Shown here piece after piece: positions 14,106 to 23,127 of a DNA stretch of 23,127 nucleotides (position 1 is the first letter of the stretch; each line of letters starts with the position of its first letter). A program made the translations under genes and the position numbers. The notes below the pieces were generated by a model. It was not told the DNA's origin. It did no database searches and saw only the letters and a program-made list of their open reading frames with translations. The stretch comes from Suilimivivens sp964571145 (GTDB taxonomy: Bacteria > Bacillota > Clostridia > Lachnospirales > Lachnospiraceae). The stretch lies in the NCBI GenBank assembly GCA_964571145.1, contig CAZNAP010000033.1:1-23127 (forward strand). The letters run 5' to 3'.

Positions 14106-16415
14106 TTACAAGAAAAGCTTCTGCAAGAATTCTACTACACAATGCCTCCAGAAAGTCCAGTCATGGTTGCCTTTATCTAAATAGGTAACTAACGGAATAT
14201 CATTTTCCATAACTTGTTTGATCTGCTTTTTGACATCTTCATAAAAGATGTCTTCTGTTCCGCATCCTACAAAGAACATTTTGAAAGTCTTTTCAAATAA
14301 TTCTTTGTTGCTTAAGAGTTCCAATACTTCCGGTGTTTTTTCTGTCAGGCCACTGCTAAAGCACCCCGCCCAGGCAAATAAATCAAGATTATTAAAGACA
14401 ATTTTCTGGGTATGCATACCACCCATGGAAAGACCTGCAACAGCTCGATGCTCTCTATCAGCTATAACCCGATACCGTGCCTCGATCATAGGCAAACAAT
14501 TATTCACAAGTTCTGTATCAAAAGAACCAAGCGCAGCATCACTTGTGCCGTCTTCTCTGAAGGAGTAACCTGTATTCATGACAATAATCATCTTCTTCAT
14601 TTTGCCTTCTGCTATTAGTTTATCAGCTATATTGGCGATTTTGCCCTGATGAATCCAGCCAATTTCATTTTCTCCACCACCATGCTGTAAAAATAACACA
14701 GGATATTTTTCATCTTTATCTTGTTCATAACCCGCCGGTGTATAGACATAACACAACTTTTCTCGCTCTGTTTCATCAGATGTGTAATAATTCATATGTA
14801 TTTGTCCATGTGGAACATTGTCCAGTAGATGTAAATTAAAATCCGATTCAGGCATATCCAAATAATTAATCGTTCGAAAACACCCGTAACCTATTGGCGC
14901 CTGCTCATTTACAACTACAGTTCCATTCACTTCAAAAGTCACATAATGAAAACCGCCCTCTATATTTTCCATGGTTCCAATCCAATAGTCTGCATCGTCC
15001 GGGTCTTGGGTTAATGCCATCTTCCCACTGTTAAAGACATCAATATGAACGCTTTTAGCACCTGGCGCATAAAGGGTAAACTTAGCGCTTCCCTGTCCCA
15101 GTATCTCAATTCCATGAGGTATATCTTGATATCTACCGACTGGTTTGCCCTGTTCGTCTACTGCGAAAATGATTTGTTTGTATACAGGATCAAAAAATAA
15201 CATATGTTCTTCCATTGTTTGTTTTGTCAGAATTTCTGCATCTGCCAATCTGGCTTGCGCAATTGGAATATCCTCTGTCTCCTTATTTCCCCAAACAAAC
15301 AACTGCTGTACAAAATCGTACAGACTCTTTCTCCACACCTGCCACTCATGAAATCCAGGATAGCTTTTCTGCATACTATGCACACCTGCTTGCTGCAATT
15401 TGGCCTGTACGCGTAATTGTTCTTCCAGCAACTCTTCCTCTTTGATTCCACAAGATAAAAAGACGAATTGTAAAGAGTTCATTTGTTCTCGACTGAGTTG
15501 GTCAACAGGTTCTAGCGTGACTCCGGAGAATACGCCCAATGCACTAAACAGGTTACTATGCAAAAAGACCGTTCGGGCAGCCTGAACAGAACCTAATGAC
15601 AAACCGGCTACAGCTCGATTGTTTTTTCCTTTTTTAACACGAAAATTTGCTTCTACATGGGGAATGATATCTTCTATCAGCTCACGATCAAAATCCCCTG
15701 GAAAAAACACCGGGTCTTCATCAGGCAAAAAAGCATAGCCACTGCTCATAACAACAATCATCTCACAGCACTTGTCTTCAGCAATTAAATTATCCAAGAT
15801 AAAATTCAGTTTCCCCTGCCAAATCCACCCGGTCTCATTTTCTCCTACTCCATGTTGAATAAATAACACTGGATATTTTTCATTTTTATTCTTTTCATAT
15901 CCGGGTGGTGTATAAACATAGCTCTCTTTCAAATGACCATTTACACCTGATAGATATTTACTAATGTGCACTGAGCCATGCGGTACATTCTTTATAAAAT
16001 AGAAATTATTACCTTTCTCCGGTACTTCAAAGGTATTAATTGCGCTAAAGCACCCGTAAGACACTCCTGCTTTCGGATTGCAAATCTGTACCCCATCCAC
16101 ATACCAGTAATAGTAATGCATTCCTGCCGGAAAATCGGTTATCATTTTCTGAAATCCACCCTTGCCATCCGGTTCTAAGTTGATTTTCTCTCTTCCAAAA
16201 AATCCGCCAAGTCCTGCTATCTGAACGGAATGTGCTTTTGGTGCATACATATGGAAAATAACGTCATTGTTTTCCAACACTTCTACACTTGGCTTTTCAT
16301 CTAGATAACATATCTGCCTTGTTTTGAAATCATCTGAATGAAAACGTACCTCACAATGAACCGGATCAAAAAAGTCCGGATGTAACACCAATGCCTGATT
16401 TCTTCTCTCATACAT
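14106..16415 (-). CDS. Tandem two-module esterase (CE1/enterochelin-esterase-like)
   Basis: This 769-residue protein consists of two homologous halves (about 1-375 and 400-769). Each has an early-set/CBM48-like beta domain followed by an alpha/beta-hydrolase esterase domain. Nucleophile motifs are GLSLG (Ser 273) and GLSMG (Ser 663); catalytic His candidates are in GFHEW (356) and GNHDW (751). The second half has the usual acid (Asp 722 in GTEDIF). The aligned residue in the first half is Glu 326 (GIKEEE), so that copy may be altered. No signal peptide is present. Close relatives occur in xylan loci as feruloyl or acetyl-xylan esterases. It is probably the last gene of the glycosidase cluster and removes ester decorations from imported arabinoxylan oligosaccharides; the exact substrate is inferred. 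AGGAGGGAG lies upstream of ATG 16415. Confidence 0.82.
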   Translation of the reverse strand: MYERRNQALVLHPDFFDPVHCEVRFHSDDFKTRQICYLDEKPSVEVLENNDVIFHMYAPKAHSVQIAGLGGFFGREKINLEPDGKGGFQKMITDFPAGMHYYYWYVDGVQICNPKAGVSYGCFSAINTFEVPEKGNNFYFIKNVPHGSVHISKYLSGVNGHLKESYVYTPPGYEKNKNEKYPVLFIQHGVGENETGWIWQGKLNFILDNLIAEDKCCEMIVVMSSGYAFLPDEDPVFFPGDFDRELIEDIIPHVEANFRVKKGKNNRAVAGLSLGSVQAARTVFLHSNLFSALGVFSGVTLEPVDQLSREQMNSLQFVFLSCGIKEEELLEEQLRVQAKLQQAGVHSMQKSYPGFHEWQVWRKSLYDFVQQLFVWGNKETEDIPIAQARLADAEILTKQTMEEHMLFFDPVYKQIIFAVDEQGKPVGRYQDIPHGIEILGQGSAKFTLYAPGAKSVHIDVFNSGKMALTQDPDDADYWIGTMENIEGGFHYVTFEVNGTVVVNEQAPIGYGCFRTINYLDMPESDFNLHLLDNVPHGQIHMNYYTSDETEREKLCYVYTPAGYEQDKDEKYPVLFLQHGGGENEIGWIHQGKIANIADKLIAEGKMKKMIIVMNTGYSFREDGTSDAALGSFDTELVNNCLPMIEARYRVIADREHRAVAGLSMGGMHTQKIVFNNLDLFAWAGCFSSGLTEKTPEVLELLSNKELFEKTFKMFFVGCGTEDIFYEDVKKQIKQVMENDIPLVTYLDKGNHDWTFWRHCVVEFLQKLFL

Positions 16416-16442
16416 AAGGATTTATCTCCCTCCTATATTCCC

Positions 16443-16459
16443 TAGTCACCTTTAGTCAC
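16443..16459. repeat. Two direct TAGTCAC half-copies
   Basis: TAGTCAC occurs at 16443-16449 and 16453-16459, in the 48-base gap between the GH39 and esterase genes. It matches one arm of the palindrome at 11186-11204. Confidence 0.3.
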
Positions 16460-16463
16460 TTAT

Positions 16464-17981
16464 TTAAATTCCATAATCCCCTACAGCCCTCTGATAGCTA
16501 TATCCACGATCGCCCTTCCTGGTTACAGGCTTCAGTTCAAAGTAAACCACACCATTATTTTCTACTGTTATGGTAAAATTCGGTTTATTTCCTAATGTAG
16601 TTGTCTGTATGAGTGGTTTTGCAGCTTCCCTTAGCAGTTTACACTGTTCCTGGCTCAAACTCTGAGGTTCTCCCAAATCATGCCATATTTTAAGCGGATT
16701 ACACGTAGCTTCATCGACTGTTTTGGTCAATAATGTGTAGGTTTGATTGTCACTATCCTGTGCTATAGTAGTTTTTAATAACAGTTGTTTTTCCTCTTTC
16801 CTGTACAAATTCCATGCAATTCCACGATAGCTTCCATCCTCTCTGCGCATAATCACGACTTCGTCAGAGCGATAAACGCAGATACCTTGTAACTGTTTGT
16901 AGAACTGGAAAGTCCAAAAGGTAGGTTTGGGAATACAGCCATTGGCAACCAGTCCAAATCCTCCGTAAAATGGAGAAAACGGTACCCCCTGCTCTTCAAA
17001 TACATCTCCAAAAGTCCAATAGGAATAAGATGTATTTCCATCTCCTAATCTGGATAACTGTAATGCCAGATAAGCAGCATTCAAATTCGTATCATGGAGC
17101 GGACAATTGGGAATATAAGAGGTATTAAACTCTGTAATATGTATTTCCAATCCTTTATACGCCGGAAAACTATCAATGATATCTCTGGTTGTTCTTAAAT
17201 TAGCAAAACCTTCCTCCGGGTCACTGAGTACCACATAGCCATAATGCCCTTCGTACTCCGGAAATTCCGTTGTATAATGATGTCGTGTAACGAAATCAAG
17301 TGTTATTTTTTGTTTATTACAGAATTCTAAGAAGGCTTTTATCCAAATTTCATCTGTTCCGCCACAGACTGCAGGACCACCCACACGAAACCGTGAATCC
17401 ACTGCCTTTACTGCAAAAAAACTCTTTTCAAATAACTTAAAATACTCCTGTTGGTTTGCATTCTCCCAAAAACCGGGTAAGTTGGGTTCATTCCAGACTT
17501 CCACAGGCCATGTGACTACTTCATCTGTTCCGTAACGCTCCATTAAGTGTAAAAGTGTAGCCTGTATTAACGCACACCATTTGTCATAGTCGGCAGGTGG
17601 GGTTGTATTTCCTTTCCAGTAAAAAATAGTCTGTTCACCGGAAGCCAGTTTACCGGGCATAAAACCCAATTCAATAAATGGTTTCAGTCCCAATTGGCGA
17701 TAGCTGTCCATGACGCGGTCCAAGTAAGTAAAGTTATACTCAACCCGAGTCTGTCCTTCCGTATCTTTGTATTCATGATAAATCGCCATATCGTCACAAA
17801 AAAGGCCGTGCCCTCGAATATGTTTGAATCCTATTTCTTCTTGTACCAGCTTTAACTGATCCTGATATTCTTTGTGAAGCGCCAGTCCCATCCGACCGGT
17901 TCCGACACAATAATCTACCTGATTTCTAAATGCGACCTGTGCATCTGCTGCTATATTAATTTGCTTTGTTACCTGTTTCAC
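16464..17981 (-). CDS. GH39 family beta-xylosidase
   Basis: A protein of about 505 residues with a GH39-type TIM barrel. The acid/base is the Glu in EVWNEPNLPGFW (about residue 165) and the nucleophile the Glu in HITEFNTSY (about 284). The N-terminal region FKHIRGHGLFCDDM and the strand VTRHHYT are also typical. A C-terminal beta-sandwich follows (about 390-505). It should release xylose from the non-reducing end of xylo-oligosaccharides. It lacks a signal peptide and so is cytoplasmic. No ATG start is available. I favour GTG 17981, with GAAGG 9 bases upstream, over TTG 17990, which is directly adjacent to that site. It lies 17 bases after the GH51 gene, so it is in the same operon. Confidence 0.88.
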   Translation of the reverse strand: MKQVTKQINIAADAQVAFRNQVDYCVGTGRMGLALHKEYQDQLKLVQEEIGFKHIRGHGLFCDDMAIYHEYKDTEGQTRVEYNFTYLDRVMDSYRQLGLKPFIELGFMPGKLASGEQTIFYWKGNTTPPADYDKWCALIQATLLHLMERYGTDEVVTWPVEVWNEPNLPGFWENANQQEYFKLFEKSFFAVKAVDSRFRVGGPAVCGGTDEIWIKAFLEFCNKQKITLDFVTRHHYTTEFPEYEGHYGYVVLSDPEEGFANLRTTRDIIDSFPAYKGLEIHITEFNTSYIPNCPLHDTNLNAAYLALQLSRLGDGNTSYSYWTFGDVFEEQGVPFSPFYGGFGLVANGCIPKPTFWTFQFYKQLQGICVYRSDEVVIMRREDGSYRGIAWNLYRKEEKQLLLKTTIAQDSDNQTYTLLTKTVDEATCNPLKIWHDLGEPQSLSQEQCKLLREAAKPLIQTTTLGNKPNFTITVENNGVVYFELKPVTRKGDRGYSYQRAVGDYGI

Positions 17982-17998
17982 TTTTTTCAACCTTCTTT

Positions 17999-20464
17999 CT
18001 AATTCTTATTCAAAACTAAAATATTCACAGAATAAGCCGGCGCATGATAGATAAAATTCTTGGCTGCTCCCTTGAGTTCAAGCGTAATATCATGTACTTG
18101 CTCCGGATTTTCAGGTGTATTTTCTTCCGTCTGTTCTCCACTCAGGACATGTGCCGTATACTGTTCTTCCACTTCACAATCCAACGTAATTTCAATTTCA
18201 TCCGCTATTGGAGCGAGATTCACAGCCTTAATAATTACCTTTTCCTCTGTATCCGTTACAACACTGGCTAGGGAATGAAAACCGGGTACTGCCACCGTAT
18301 GTACCTCATTACCATCAATAAACATTGTCATTTTCTGACCATCTGCCTGATAGCTGAAATGGTGGTATTCCCCGGCTTTCGAAAAGGAAGTATGAAATTC
18401 CGATATTGGTGTATTTTTATCAAATTCCGGCTCCAAAACTGTACTGACTCCGTTCTGAATATGCCACCGGAAAGGTTTCACTCTTTCTATGCTCCATTCT
18501 TTAGGCGGATGTGTTTCATCCGAAATATACATTTCTTTCGGAATTCTGGAACTGTAAATTCCAATCGTAATATCTGCATCTTCTTCAAGCAGGATATCAA
18601 TATCAAAGTGTCCGTCAGTTACATTTTCTTCACCAAAAATAACAAATGAACTCTTTTTATCTACCTGCCACATTGCTTCCGCTTCAGCCAACTGTTCTGC
18701 ATCAGGAAGCTGTACCAGCATAGAATCGCTTTGTGCTTCCACGTGTCCCATTAATTCATGGCTGATGTTCACATCCCTGCCATTCCACTTGGCATTTCGA
18801 TACCGAATCACCTTTTTCCCCATAAGGGAAGCCATTCCCCTCATCGGACGGTAAAGCCAATCGCTTTCCTGCTGTGATCTAACTACCATGTCTCCTCTGT
18901 TTTGTCCAAACATTTTCCAGGTATAATAAGCTGGAATAGCAAAACTGATACGATTATTAAATCGAATTAAATTGGGGAACCATGCACTGTAATTCATGTT
19001 TTCAAGTAAAGGCGCATAAGAAATAAATTGTACAATATCCTGATTTCGCTCCGCTCCTACCAGGAAGGCACCTTCCCCAAGTGCTCCATAAAGCTGTGCA
19101 ACAAAGCCCTTTACCACCGATAATTCACCCAAAAAGATTTTTGGCCCCTGTCGGTCATAAGCATCAAAATAGTCAGTATTTTCTGCAAAAAATTCCGCTG
19201 TATTATAATAATGTTCATCTACAATGGGTGCCGTTAAACCATTCTTCTCCACATGTTCATTTGCAATAAATGTTATATGCGGATACTTGGCAAGTATTCT
19301 TTCATAACAAAGTTTGTAGCGTTCATGGTAATCAGGCCCCCAGTTTTCGTTTCCAATTTCCATATAATTCATTTTAAAAGGTTCTGGATGTCCCATCTGA
19401 GCCCGAAGTTTCCCCCATTTGCTGTCTATCGATCCAATTGCATATTCAACAGCATCTAATGTATCCTGTATCATATCTTCTAACGCATCACCTGTTAACA
19501 GGACAGATTTTCGAGCCTGACAGGTCATTCCACAATTGAATACATAAAGCGGTTCCATATCCAAATCTTCACAAAGCTGTAAATATTCATGAAAGCCAAT
19601 GCCTGTATAGGTTCGATAATGCCACATTAACTGATGTCCCGGTCTCTCCCACACTGGTCCTACTGTATTTCTAAAATACATGACTGTTTTTGGACTGAAT
19701 CCTTCCACAATACAGCCGCCCGGGAATCTGAAAAACTTTGGTTGTAAGGCTTGTAGCTTTTGCACAATATCTGTGCGTAAACCATGCCCCATAAAGGTTT
19801 CTTCCGGCAACAATGAAATATAACCAATTTGAAGTTCGCCGCCTTCTGTACCGGTTATTTCCAGTTGTCCATTTCCCGTTTCACCGGTTGCAGTCAGCAA
19901 AAATTCATATCTGGTATAATCTTGGCTTTCGAAAATACTTACATCTATCTGACTGTATACGTTTTGCACATCTGTAACAGCAATATGTAAATTTAAGTTT
20001 CTTTTTGTTTTAGCAAACAATAAAAGACGATAACTTTTTCCCAAATTTTGTGGAATTCCACAAAACCCTGTATTAATCAACTTTCCGCCCTTTTGAAAAT
20101 GGACTTGCAGGCTGACTTGACGATTTTTATTTAGCGTATCCTGTTCATCCAGTTCTATTACTGCATTTTCTGTATACCATGCCGGAATGGGCGTATAAGG
20201 AGTCTGATTATCTCGAATCCATCTGCTTAAGCCTTCCCCGTGATTAAACTCATCTCTCCAACCTTCTTCCGTTACCAATGCATAATCATGATCCTGCGTC
20301 ATGCAATCTTTCGGCGGAATGGAATCCTCAAAAGTTCGATTTCTCAAGAGCTCTGGGTAAAGGCCTCCATCTCCTGCACGATTAATATCTTCGAAGAAAA
20401 TACCATATAAATTTTTCTCTACCGGAAATCTTTTTATCTTTGTCTGAACACTGATTTTACTCAT
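17999..20464 (-). CDS. GH51-type alpha-L-arabinofuranosidase (large form)
   Basis: This 821-residue protein opens with IKRFPVEKNLYGIFFEDINR and GGLYPELLRNRTFED, signatures of the large alpha-L-arabinofuranosidase family. A carbohydrate-binding-like beta-sandwich (about 65-225) precedes the barrel. The acid/base is Glu 373 (EIGNENWG) and the nucleophile Glu 447 (FLGEL). After the barrel there is an extra LamG-like insertion (about 615-715, VTDGHFDIDILLEED to FIDGNEVHT) before the C-terminal arabinofuranosidase sandwich. No signal peptide is present, so it is cytoplasmic, removing arabinose side chains from arabinoxylan or arabinan oligosaccharides. GGGGGA lies 9 bases before ATG 20464. It sits between the GH43 and GH39 genes in an apparent operon. 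Confidence 0.9.
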   Translation of the reverse strand: MSKISVQTKIKRFPVEKNLYGIFFEDINRAGDGGLYPELLRNRTFEDSIPPKDCMTQDHDYALVTEEGWRDEFNHGEGLSRWIRDNQTPYTPIPAWYTENAVIELDEQDTLNKNRQVSLQVHFQKGGKLINTGFCGIPQNLGKSYRLLLFAKTKRNLNLHIAVTDVQNVYSQIDVSIFESQDYTRYEFLLTATGETGNGQLEITGTEGGELQIGYISLLPEETFMGHGLRTDIVQKLQALQPKFFRFPGGCIVEGFSPKTVMYFRNTVGPVWERPGHQLMWHYRTYTGIGFHEYLQLCEDLDMEPLYVFNCGMTCQARKSVLLTGDALEDMIQDTLDAVEYAIGSIDSKWGKLRAQMGHPEPFKMNYMEIGNENWGPDYHERYKLCYERILAKYPHITFIANEHVEKNGLTAPIVDEHYYNTAEFFAENTDYFDAYDRQGPKIFLGELSVVKGFVAQLYGALGEGAFLVGAERNQDIVQFISYAPLLENMNYSAWFPNLIRFNNRISFAIPAYYTWKMFGQNRGDMVVRSQQESDWLYRPMRGMASLMGKKVIRYRNAKWNGRDVNISHELMGHVEAQSDSMLVQLPDAEQLAEAEAMWQVDKKSSFVIFGEENVTDGHFDIDILLEEDADITIGIYSSRIPKEMYISDETHPPKEWSIERVKPFRWHIQNGVSTVLEPEFDKNTPISEFHTSFSKAGEYHHFSYQADGQKMTMFIDGNEVHTVAVPGFHSLASVVTDTEEKVIIKAVNLAPIADEIEITLDCEVEEQYTAHVLSGEQTEENTPENPEQVHDITLELKGAAKNFIYHAPAYSVNILVLNKN

Positions 20465-20497
20465 TTTAATAATCCCCCAATAAATATTCTTTTGATT

Positions 20498-21904
20498 TTA
20501 TGGTTTTGTTATAAACTCTATGGATTTCAAGCTTGTGTTACCATCTCCCACATAATCCAAGTAAATTTCTTGCTTCCCATCCGGAATTTGAACAGGTACT
20601 GCATATTGCTTCCATACATTGGTATATTCCACAGATACAGTTGCAAGAACTTGACCATCCCATGCGTTTTTGATTTGAAAACTACCATTTGCATATCCTC
20701 TGCAGGTTAAAATCAATTCCGTCACATTTTGACAATCAAAATACTTAAATCCGATTCTGGTTCCGTCTACGATATTGGCAACATATCCCTGTTCTTCATC
20801 ACCATCTTTACCATCCTGCATAATCTTAGGGTAATGTGGTCCTACCAAATAGGATTCATCATCTTTTCCATGCAAAGCACAGGCAAGATACGCCGGATAC
20901 TCGCCTTCTCCGCGCAGTGCCCCTCCATTCAGGCCACAGGATGTCATTTCCACCTGCTGAATCCTTCCGTCTGCCAGAATATTAATAGGTTCGGCACAGC
21001 CCTGTCTACTGTACCAGGTTCCGTTGGTATGACGATGATAAAAGATATACCATTTTCCTTCTATCTCCGCCATTCCACCATGATTGTTGGCTCCATATGT
21101 TGCCGGTACCCACGCCGGTTTATAAGAGTCAATCCCCAGATCGCAATTGCTGATAATGACACCACCATAGTGAAACCCTTCCACGGGATTCTTACTGGTC
21201 GCATAGCATAGCTCATGCATTAAAACGGAAGAATAAACAAAATAATAGGTATCTTTATATTTGCGAATAGAAGGACCTTCAAAAAATTCATGCCCTTCAA
21301 ATCCACTGCCAGCACTATAGGGTGCGCTGGGGGCAACAAATCTGGTTCCCTCTGCAATTGTCAGCATATCTGCTTCTAAAACGGTAACCATTGCTCCATG
21401 TCTGGACTGATCGCCTCTGGAGCAAAAACCTGTATATAAATAAGTCTTCTCGCCCTCCGTTAACACTGCGGGGTCAAACTGCGGTTCATCTTTAGGTCCT
21501 TCACCCAGTCGCACGCCGTCAGCATGGTGCACATACCCGTAAAATTCATATTTTCCAGCCGGTGTATCGCATACTGCAACCGAAATAACCGAGACTTTAT
21601 CCAAAACATAATAAAGATAATAACGACCATCAGGTCCCTGAGTTACATCCGGTGCATAGAGGCACATACTTCCATCTTTGTTAAAGGGATCCTGCGTTTT
21701 GCCATAAATAACGCCTTCGCAGCGCCAATTACTTAGGTCTGCTACGGCAGCTGACCAACATACATAGTCACCCATGCAAAATACATATCCGTTATAAAAG
21801 TCATGTGAGCCGTAAACATACACTCTGTCTCCAAACACATGTGGTTCTCCGTCTGGGATATACTCCCAGGAAGGTAAATAGGGGTTGAACGCTTGCTTTG
21901 TCAT
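20498..21904 (-). CDS. GH43 family glycosidase with C-terminal CBM6-like domain
   Basis: This 468-residue protein has a five-bladed propeller of the GH43 type. The catalytic base is Asp 18 (YIPDGEPHVF), the pKa modulator Asp 144 (QFDPAV) and the acid Glu 209 (HEFFEGPSIR). After about residue 340 comes a beta-sandwich with CBM6-like sequence (GFKYFDCQNVTELILTCRGY, QEIYLDYVGDGN). GH43 enzymes are beta-xylosidases or alpha-L-arabinofuranosidases; sequence alone does not settle which. There is no signal peptide. AGGAGG lies 6 bases before ATG 21904. It is the first enzyme gene of the cluster, and a LacI-type operator lies in its leader. Confidence 0.9.
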   Translation of the reverse strand: MTKQAFNPYLPSWEYIPDGEPHVFGDRVYVYGSHDFYNGYVFCMGDYVCWSAAVADLSNWRCEGVIYGKTQDPFNKDGSMCLYAPDVTQGPDGRYYLYYVLDKVSVISVAVCDTPAGKYEFYGYVHHADGVRLGEGPKDEPQFDPAVLTEGEKTYLYTGFCSRGDQSRHGAMVTVLEADMLTIAEGTRFVAPSAPYSAGSGFEGHEFFEGPSIRKYKDTYYFVYSSVLMHELCYATSKNPVEGFHYGGVIISNCDLGIDSYKPAWVPATYGANNHGGMAEIEGKWYIFYHRHTNGTWYSRQGCAEPINILADGRIQQVEMTSCGLNGGALRGEGEYPAYLACALHGKDDESYLVGPHYPKIMQDGKDGDEEQGYVANIVDGTRIGFKYFDCQNVTELILTCRGYANGSFQIKNAWDGQVLATVSVEYTNVWKQYAVPVQIPDGKQEIYLDYVGDGNTSLKSIEFITKP

Positions 21905-21924
21905 ATAGTGCCTCCTTTATTTTT

Positions 21925-21989
21925 GTAAATCGTTTTACCATCCATGTTTTTCTTTAAACTATTTAGGAAAAGCACCTGTTATTTGTCTA
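21925..21989 (-). promoter_or_regulatory. LacI-type operator and candidate promoter of the glycosidase operon
   Basis: GTAAATCGTTTTAC (21925-21938) is a 14-base near-palindrome with a central CG and one mismatched pair, typical of LacI-family operators. It lies 21 bases before the GH43 start codon. Further upstream on the minus strand is a weak promoter candidate: -35-like TAGACA (21984-21989), 18 bases, -10-like TAAATA (21960-21965). The regulator encoded next door is the likely binder. The operator is better supported than the promoter. Confidence 0.55.
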
Positions 21990-22017
21990 ATATACTGTTC
22001 GAATCAGCACCAAATGC

Positions 22018-23073
22018 CTAAATCGGTTCGACAGAATTCCGTTCTACTAAATGACAATCCACCGGAATTTCTACCGCTTCTAAATTTCTCTCGGTTGTCT
22101 GTACTTCATCCTCGGTTTCCAGTATATCCAACATAGCTTCTGCTGCTTTTTCGCCTATGGTCATAAGTGGAATTTCCATAGTTGTTAATTGGGGTCTCAA
22201 ATAAGCAGCCGGTTCTCTGTTATCATATCCAATAACAGATATATCTTTGCCCGGTACCAAATTATGTTCATAAAGGTAGTCATAAACACCGGCTGCCATT
22301 ATATCATTCATACAAAAAATAGCCGTAATACCCTCTGCAAGCAATGCCGGTACTGCCTCATATCCGCTTGTTCTGGTCCAATTTCCATTTAATACCAACT
22401 TAGGATTGAACAGTATTCTCTCTTCATAGAGAGCCTTTTGATATCCAAGTGTTCTTTTCTGTGTATGTATATTGCTAATAACGCCTGTTATCACTCCAAT
22501 TTTTCGATGCCCTTTATCAATTAGATAACGGGTGGCATCATAGGCCGCCTTTTCGTCATCTATCACTACTGACGGGAATTTAAGGGAACGTGAATATCCA
22601 TAAGCAATGACCCCTGGCAGTTCAAAATCTTCCGGAAAACAGCTGATATTTCTCGCATGGCCGGCAACATAAATAATACCGTCCACCTTAATAGATAACA
22701 GTTGTTGCATAGCTGGCTTGAGAATGGAATTATATTTCTTTTCCTGGTCAAACCATGTATTCCCCCATCGCTGATATAATCGCATATTCTCTAAGATTGT
22801 CCGATAATTCCTCTGTTCACAATAGGACATAATGCCTTCGATTACACCGGGTGAGCTGAACTGATCCAAATCTTCCGCTAAAACACCGATAATACGGGTC
22901 TTTTGCTTCCTCATTCCCTGTGCAAAATAATTGGGTTGATATCCAGTCTCTTTGATTACATCCAGTACACGTTTTTTGGTTGCTTCGCTTACTTTAGGTT
23001 TTCCGTTGAGAATATTTGACACTGTAGAAGGTGATACTCCACACATCTGAGCAATTTCTTTCAAAGTTGTCAT
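22018..23073 (-). CDS. LacI family transcriptional regulator
   Basis: This 351-residue protein has an N-terminal helix-turn-helix (TLKEIAQMCGVSPSTVSNIL), the hinge region FAQGMRKQKTRIIGVL, and a periplasmic-binding-protein-like effector domain (for example HRKIGVITG, GITAIFCMNDIMAAGVYDYL and ISVIGYDNREPAAYLRPQLTT). Length is normal. It precedes the GH43-GH51-GH39-esterase genes in the same direction. It probably represses them until an oligosaccharide or pentose derived from arabinoxylan binds; the ligand is inferred. Only a weak purine-rich stretch precedes ATG 23073, so its translation may be low. A GGGGC-TTAC-GCCCC hairpin (23109-23122) sits near the window edge, and the promoter is probably beyond it. 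Confidence 0.92.
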   Translation of the reverse strand: MTTLKEIAQMCGVSPSTVSNILNGKPKVSEATKKRVLDVIKETGYQPNYFAQGMRKQKTRIIGVLAEDLDQFSSPGVIEGIMSYCEQRNYRTILENMRLYQRWGNTWFDQEKKYNSILKPAMQQLLSIKVDGIIYVAGHARNISCFPEDFELPGVIAYGYSRSLKFPSVVIDDEKAAYDATRYLIDKGHRKIGVITGVISNIHTQKRTLGYQKALYEERILFNPKLVLNGNWTRTSGYEAVPALLAEGITAIFCMNDIMAAGVYDYLYEHNLVPGKDISVIGYDNREPAAYLRPQLTTMEIPLMTIGEKAAEAMLDILETEDEVQTTERNLEAVEIPVDCHLVERNSVEPI

Positions 23074-23127
23074 CGCGCTAGTCTCATTTCTTTCTCTAGT
23101 AGGTCATGGGGCTTACGCCCCAATGCC

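Noticed and set aside
20729..21211. Plus-strand open frame of 160 codons
   Set aside because: It is antisense to the GH43 gene, whose catalytic motifs are intact.
23109..23122. Terminator or operator at the right edge (GGGGC-TTAC-GCCCC)
   Set aside because: The hairpin is only five base pairs, lacks a U run, and the context beyond the edge is missing.

Overview
The window looks like a chromosomal segment of a spore-forming Firmicute of the class Clostridia, most likely a Lachnospiraceae-type gut anaerobe. The evidence is moderate-to-low GC, AGGAGG-type ribosome binding sites, spoVAA/spoVAB sporulation genes, Bacillus-type LexA boxes, PadR/DUF1700/DUF4097 genes and a Gram-positive xylan/arabinan-utilisation cluster. 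This assignment is an inference; there is no rRNA gene. Every gene I can support lies on the minus strand, so transcription runs from high to low coordinates.

In transcription order, 23.1-14.1 kb is a plant-polysaccharide locus: a LacI-family regulator, then a GH43 glycosidase (with a LacI-type operator in its leader), a large GH51-type alpha-L-arabinofuranosidase, a GH39 beta-xylosidase and a 769-residue protein made of two tandem esterase modules. None of the enzymes has a signal peptide, so they probably debranch and hydrolyse imported arabinoxylan oligosaccharides in the cytoplasm. No transporter is visible.

From 14.0 to 7.4 kb is a genome-maintenance block: rarA, a radical-SAM protein and its DUF4130 partner (TIGR03916/TIGR03915-like), a degenerate HPr-like protein, and an 824-residue fusion of a RecB/Cas4-type nuclease with an XPD/DinG-type Fe-S helicase. 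The radical-SAM gene has two perfect GAAC-N4-GTTC LexA boxes flanking a good promoter, so the pair is probably SOS-induced. rarA has a weaker LexA-like site.

From 7.37 to 7.01 kb is an intergenic region with two inverted DnaA-box sequences. After it come a CAP-domain lipoprotein with a clear terminator, then a tightly packed PadR - DUF1700 - DUF4097 - small membrane protein operon. Its promoter overlaps one of two near-identical inverted-repeat operators.

From 3.6 kb to the left edge are a membrane-anchored endonuclease/exonuclease/phosphatase protein, spoVAA-spoVAB with a sigma-G-like promoter, a repeat-rich spacer (873-1262), and a putative secreted protein whose signal peptide is out of frame with its body across a run of six G residues. 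The best candidates for something undescribed are that G-tract frameshift, the SOS-controlled radical-SAM/DUF4130 pair within a repair block, the nuclease-helicase fusion, and several small dispersed palindromes and tandem repeats.
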